From an uncultured Collinsella sp. (GTDB taxonomy: Bacteria; Actinomycetota; Coriobacteriia; Coriobacteriales; Coriobacteriaceae): 58,486 nucleotides of DNA. Shown one piece after another: positions 58,471-58,486 of this stretch. The notes beneath the pieces are model-generated. The model made no database searches, was not told the DNA's origin, and saw nothing but the letters and a program-made list of their open reading frames with translations. Position numbers and translations under genes: made by a program. The stretch is from positions 1 to 58,486 of the forward strand of contig CABQAK010000008.1 in assembly GCA_902462065.1 (NCBI GenBank), read 5' to 3'. Position 1 is the first letter of the stretch. The number at the start of each line of letters is the position of its first letter.

Positions 58471-58486
58471 ACTATTCAGTGCCACA

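Noticed and set aside
1..58486. CRISPR array, prophage or insertion sequence
   Set aside because: No regularly spaced direct repeats, transposase, integrase or phage structural gene was seen.

Overview
The window is high-GC and densely coded, mostly on the minus strand. Its content (Sec-decoding genes, a formate hydrogenlyase, several TTG/GTG starts, S1 with four repeats) fits an anaerobic gut actinobacterium of the Coriobacteriia, probably Collinsella. That taxonomic call is inference; no 16S gene is present.

The theme is molybdenum, selenium and formate. Positions 1-7021 hold a molybdenum hydroxylase pair of xanthine dehydrogenase type, gdhA, a Cys-rich DUF3343 protein, mobA and selC (tRNA-Sec). 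Positions 7047-10468 hold selB and selA with a 4-nt overlap. A Cys-type molybdopterin oxidoreductase follows (10545-12662). A formate hydrogenlyase cluster of Hyf type runs leftward from 28199 to 12785: ferredoxin, fdhF, hyfABCDEFGHI, hycH, hycI and focA. FdhF is one selenoprotein gene read through an in-frame UGA at residue 140.

Positions 28534-30846 form a small plus-strand accessory island: a RelB/DinJ-type antitoxin, a degenerate PIN-domain protein, and an unknown protein with a nuclease-like C-terminus bracketed by two copies of a 69-bp hairpin repeat. tRNA-Gly and tRNA-Pro follow.

Positions 32552-39595 form a selenium-linked cluster read leftward: two short leader ORFs, two 2-hydroxyacyl-CoA-dehydratase/double-cubane-type proteins, their activase, selD (itself a selenoprotein, Sec17), yedF, a second DUF3343 gene and a class V cysteine desulfurase. 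Each dehydratase-type gene is followed by a copy of a structured 90-100 bp element whose stems differ by compensatory changes. brnQ lies beyond the terminator.

Positions 39714-45175 supply molybdenum and its cofactor: modC, a modB with a large extracytoplasmic extension, modA, mogA and moeA. The right end is mixed housekeeping: a CLC channel, a lipid-kinase-like gene, a GGQ release-factor-like gene, xpt, an MFS exporter, metY, a C_GCAxxG_C_C protein, a YigZ-family gene, RNase P RNA, rpsA, a HAD phosphatase, a cyuA-type cysteine desulfidase and rpiB.

Inferred joint logic: ModABC, MobA, MogA and MoeA supply Mo cofactor; SelA, SelB, SelC and SelD supply Sec. Both are needed by FdhF, which passes formate electrons through the ferredoxins to the group 4 [NiFe] hydrogenase. 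FocA moves formate across the membrane. Cysteine desulfurase, YedF, the DUF3343 proteins and CyuA are plausible sulfur/selenium handling steps.
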